64,000 nt of DNA from an uncultured Clostridia bacterium (lineage in GTDB: Bacteria > Bacillota > Clostridia > TANB77 > CAG-465). The DNA lies in the NCBI GenBank assembly GCA_944387385.1, contig CALXES010000007.1, positions 1 through 64,000 of the forward strand, in the 5' to 3' direction. The notes under the pieces are model-generated. The model did no database searches and was not told where the DNA came from. It saw only the letters and a list, made by a program, of their open reading frames with translations. How positions within the stretch are numbered: position 1 is the stretch's first letter; every line of letters begins with the position of its first letter. The position numbers and the translations under genes were made by a program. This document shows, piece by piece, positions 61,767 to 64,000 of the stretch.

Positions 61767-64000
61767 CTATTCTTCTTTTAAAGATTTTATTGTAAATGAT
61801 GCTAGCATTATAATGATACCGATAAAAATTATTACAGATGTATAGTTTATATCTCCTGTCTCTGGTAGTACTAGCTTTAGCTCATTTTCTGCTGTAAGCT
61901 TTACATCTCTATTATCTTTTGTTATATCTACCTCTAGACTATTTTCTAGTAGCTCATATCCTTCTGGTGCTTTTATCTCTGTTACTCTATATCTTCCTAC
62001 TTCTAGTCCTTCAAATTTTACTTTTCCATTCTCTCCTGTTGTTAGCTCTTTTGCTTCAAATGAGTTATCTATATTTCCTTCTTCATTTAATTTTTCTATT
62101 TTAAATGTTGCTCCTTCTATTACTTTATTACTATCTTCTTTATCTACCTTTGTTACCTCTACACTTCCTATTACTTTGCTATATACATATGTTACTACTA
62201 TCTGCTCTTTTGTCATCTCTCCTGTCTCATTTCCTATTACCTCTTTTAGCTCATACTCTTCAAATTCTTTTGCTTTTGTTTCGTATATATCTCCCACATT
62301 TCCTGTTATTGTTTCTTCATTTGCTAAATTATTTCCTTCTTCATCTACATGTTTTACTAACACACTTGTTTTTCTACTTATTAATCCGGCATTTATATTT
62401 GATATTGTAAGTTCTGGTAAATCTGTTCCATTTAATTTTGTTATTACATCTGTTTCGTTAGTTTCACCATCAAATTTGCTATTTATTTCACTATTAGATC
62501 CCACTTCTTTTTGCGTTAACACATATTCTCCATCATCTAATAAAATCTTAACATAATAATTTCCAATAGTTAAATTTTCGAATTTATAATATCCATTACT
62601 ATCTGTTTTTACATTAGAAATAATTTCACCATCCACATTTTTTACTTGTTGACCATTTTCATCAGTTAAGCTCATCTCTATATTACTTAGTGGCATCTCA
62701 TTTTCATCTTTTAATCCATTCTCATTACTATCTTTCCATACAATACCTTCTATTGCTCTTTTTATTACCTGCACGTTTACAACACTTGTTATCATCTCTG
62801 ATGTATTTTTATCTATTCTTGCTGTAGCATTATTTGCATACTTACTTAGCCCTTCATTATCACTTACTTGTAAATAAATGTCTATATTCAAACTTCCTTG
62901 TGGTACTATTTCTCCTTTTATTGCTATTGCTGTTGCATTTTGTTTAAGATTTTCACTCATGATTTCATTCCAATTTTCTCCTAAATTATCATCATTTACT
63001 GTTGAATTTTCTCTTACATCTTCGTTATTTGTATATAATATTTTTAAATTATCATTTGAAATTTTTTCGTCGTTAGCATCATTTTGAGTTACTACTACTC
63101 TATCTACTATATAATTTCCTGTATATTCGGTTCCTCTTCCATCACCATTATATGGAAGAATATCTAATAGCTGAAAATCTGGAATAGATAAATCAGTATT
63201 ATTTTTATATGAAATTGTATAATGTATTTGATTATTTTTTTCTATTACTGACATATCAGTAGTTTTATATAATCTATGTGATGATAAATTTATTATTTGT
63301 ATTGTACTTGTTGATGTTCTTAGTTTAACTACTGAATTTCCCACCTTATCATTATCTGAAGATATTACTGCAGTGTTTACATATTGTGTGCTATTTGGCG
63401 TATTTTCTGCAATGTTTGCTTCAAAATATAATGGTTCAATTAATTTGTCTGAACTACAATTATATATATACCAAGTCAATACTCTACCATTTTCAGAAAT
63501 TTCGGGTTCACCATAATTACTACTATTAGGAATATATGTAAGCCCCTCAGGTAAAGTATCAGTTATTTTAACTGTAACACCTGTAACTTCTGCTTTATTT
63601 TCTTCTTCTTGATATAAAGTTGGTTCTATTTTATATCTGACAACATTTTCATTTTTCCCCAAATCATAATTTACTTTCTCATTATCATTAATATCTACAG
63701 GTGTTTGTTGAATCTTTTGATTTGCCCCAAGTATTAACAATGAATTTCCTGTTGTATAACCTCCAGAATGTGTTCCAGCTATAATTTCACCATTCTCATC
63801 ATATTCTGCTTTAATATAATTTTGATCACTTACCTTATATGCTGGTTCGGGATAATTATCATAACCTTTTAATTTTGTTTGTGTATATATATTTCTATCA
63901 AAATCAACAGTCCAATATTTACTAGTTTGAACAAAACCATATGTCTGCCCAATTTTTGCATTATCTTTTATTTTTAAATATGTATATATACTCCTCTGAT
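61767..64000 (-). CDS. LPETG surface adhesin, C-terminal part
   Basis: The frame is open to the right edge, so only the last 744 or so residues are seen. After a segment with IYTKLKGYDNYPEPAYK come DUF11-type repeats, then an SdrD-B-like domain (EGIVWKDSNENGLKDENEMP), a MucBP-like domain (VLVKHVDEEGNNL), and a SpaA/Cna-B-type domain (GSVEVTKVDKEDSNKVIEGA). It ends in LPETGD, a hydrophobic segment and a basic tail (KSLKEE). It would be anchored to the wall by a sortase. The sortase B at 43816 is not its obvious partner. Confidence 0.88.
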   Translation of the reverse strand, partial: QRSIYTYLKIKDNAKIGQTYGFVQTSKYWTVDFDRNIYTQTKLKGYDNYPEPAYKVSDQNYIKAEYDENGEIIAGTHSGGYTTGNSLLILGANQKIQQTPVDINDNEKVNYDLGKNENVVRYKIEPTLYQEEENKAEVTGVTVKITDTLPEGLTYIPNSSNYGEPEISENGRVLTWYIYNCSSDKLIEPLYFEANIAENTPNSTQYVNTAVISSDNDKVGNSVVKLRTSTSTIQIINLSSHRLYKTTDMSVIEKNNQIHYTISYKNNTDLSIPDFQLLDILPYNGDGRGTEYTGNYIVDRVVVTQNDANDEKISNDNLKILYTNNEDVRENSTVNDDNLGENWNEIMSENLKQNATAIAIKGEIVPQGSLNIDIYLQVSDNEGLSKYANNATARIDKNTSEMITSVVNVQVIKRAIEGIVWKDSNENGLKDENEMPLSNIEMSLTDENGQQVKNVDGEIISNVKTDSNGYYKFENLTIGNYYVKILLDDGEYVLTQKEVGSNSEINSKFDGETNETDVITKLNGTDLPELTISNINAGLISRKTSVLVKHVDEEGNNLANEETITGNVGDIYETKAKEFEEYELKEVIGNETGEMTKEQIVVTYVYSKVIGSVEVTKVDKEDSNKVIEGATFKIEKLNEEGNIDNSFEAKELTTGENGKVKFEGLEVGRYRVTEIKAPEGYELLENSLEVDITKDNRDVKLTAENELKLVLPETGDINYTSVIIFIGIIIMLASFTIKSLKEE

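Noticed and set aside
61919-63087. Plus-strand Leu/Ser-rich frames opposite the surface protein
   Set aside because: They are shadows of a repetitive coding strand with no start signals.
1-64000. CRISPR arrays, rRNA genes or an origin of replication
   Set aside because: No spaced direct repeats, no rRNA signature and no clustered DnaA boxes or dnaA/dnaN genes were seen by eye.

Overview
The window is an AT-rich (roughly 70% or more A+T) chromosomal segment of a Gram-positive bacterium, most likely an uncultured, probably gut-type, member of the Clostridia. The signs are strong AGGAGG/GAGGTG ribosome binding sites, the conserved ylxM-ffh-rpsP-khpA-rimM-trmD-rplS-rbgA order, a class B sortase plus an LPETG surface protein, a 6S RNA, an acetate kinase, and anaerobic-type redox genes (ferredoxin-thioredoxin reductase-like protein beside thioredoxin). 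Almost every gene lies on the minus strand, so transcription runs from high to low coordinates. Only three protein genes (7448, 23605, 59847) are on the plus strand, and each is followed by a terminator shared with a convergent neighbour. I see no CRISPR array and no prophage.

Layout, low to high coordinate. 1-9.5 kb: the start of ackA, a 5'-nucleotidase, two unknown paired genes, a YgjP-type metallopeptidase overlapping an alpha-glutamyl/putrescinyl-thymine-pyrophosphorylase-like helical protein, a YbaK-type tRNA deacylase, membrane and metallo-beta-lactamase proteins, and two small coiled-coil proteins. 9.5-16.4 kb: one seven-gene operon for a non-standard lipid pathway (lipid kinase, CarS-like CDP-lipid synthase, CDP-alcohol phosphatidyltransferase, phosphatidylserine decarboxylase-like, UbiA-like, rifampin-phosphotransferase-like dikinase, GNAT). 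16.4-24.3 kb: Fd-Trx reductase/thioredoxin, ferritin-like protein, and a MarR-controlled heterodimeric ABC exporter. 24.3-29.7 kb: NagZ, a divergent DnaB-like ATPase, a C92-type peptidase, 4-alpha-glucanotransferase and a RelE-like protein. 29.75-36.1 kb: 6S RNA, a five-tRNA cluster, a cell-envelope sensing pair (DUF4097/LiaF-like), prs with a leader peptide and hairpin, a candidate structured RNA, a PHP phosphoesterase, and a second three-tRNA cluster that copies part of the first. 36-42 kb: GGDEF/EAL protein, leuS, dGTPase-like, lipid kinase. 42-47 kb: dockerin-like secreted protein, propeller protein, sortase B, degenerate DprA, proS. 47-51.9 kb: the ribosome/SRP operon. 51.9-59.7 kb: murD, cca, then a tandemly duplicated module of a large charged protein plus a small coiled-coil protein, with a zincin motif in one copy. 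59.8-64 kb: a small plus-strand gene, a decayed IS150-group element sitting in a terminator loop, and a multidomain LPETG surface protein cut by the window edge.

The most interesting things are the lipid-modification operon; the duplicated zincin/coiled-coil module; the prs leader peptide overlapping a hairpin; an unexplained structured RNA upstream of prs; and two separate bidirectional terminators whose loops hold, in one case, a full IS and, in the other, a 28-bp sequence that looks like fused IS ends. All functional assignments are by motif recognition; no database search was run.
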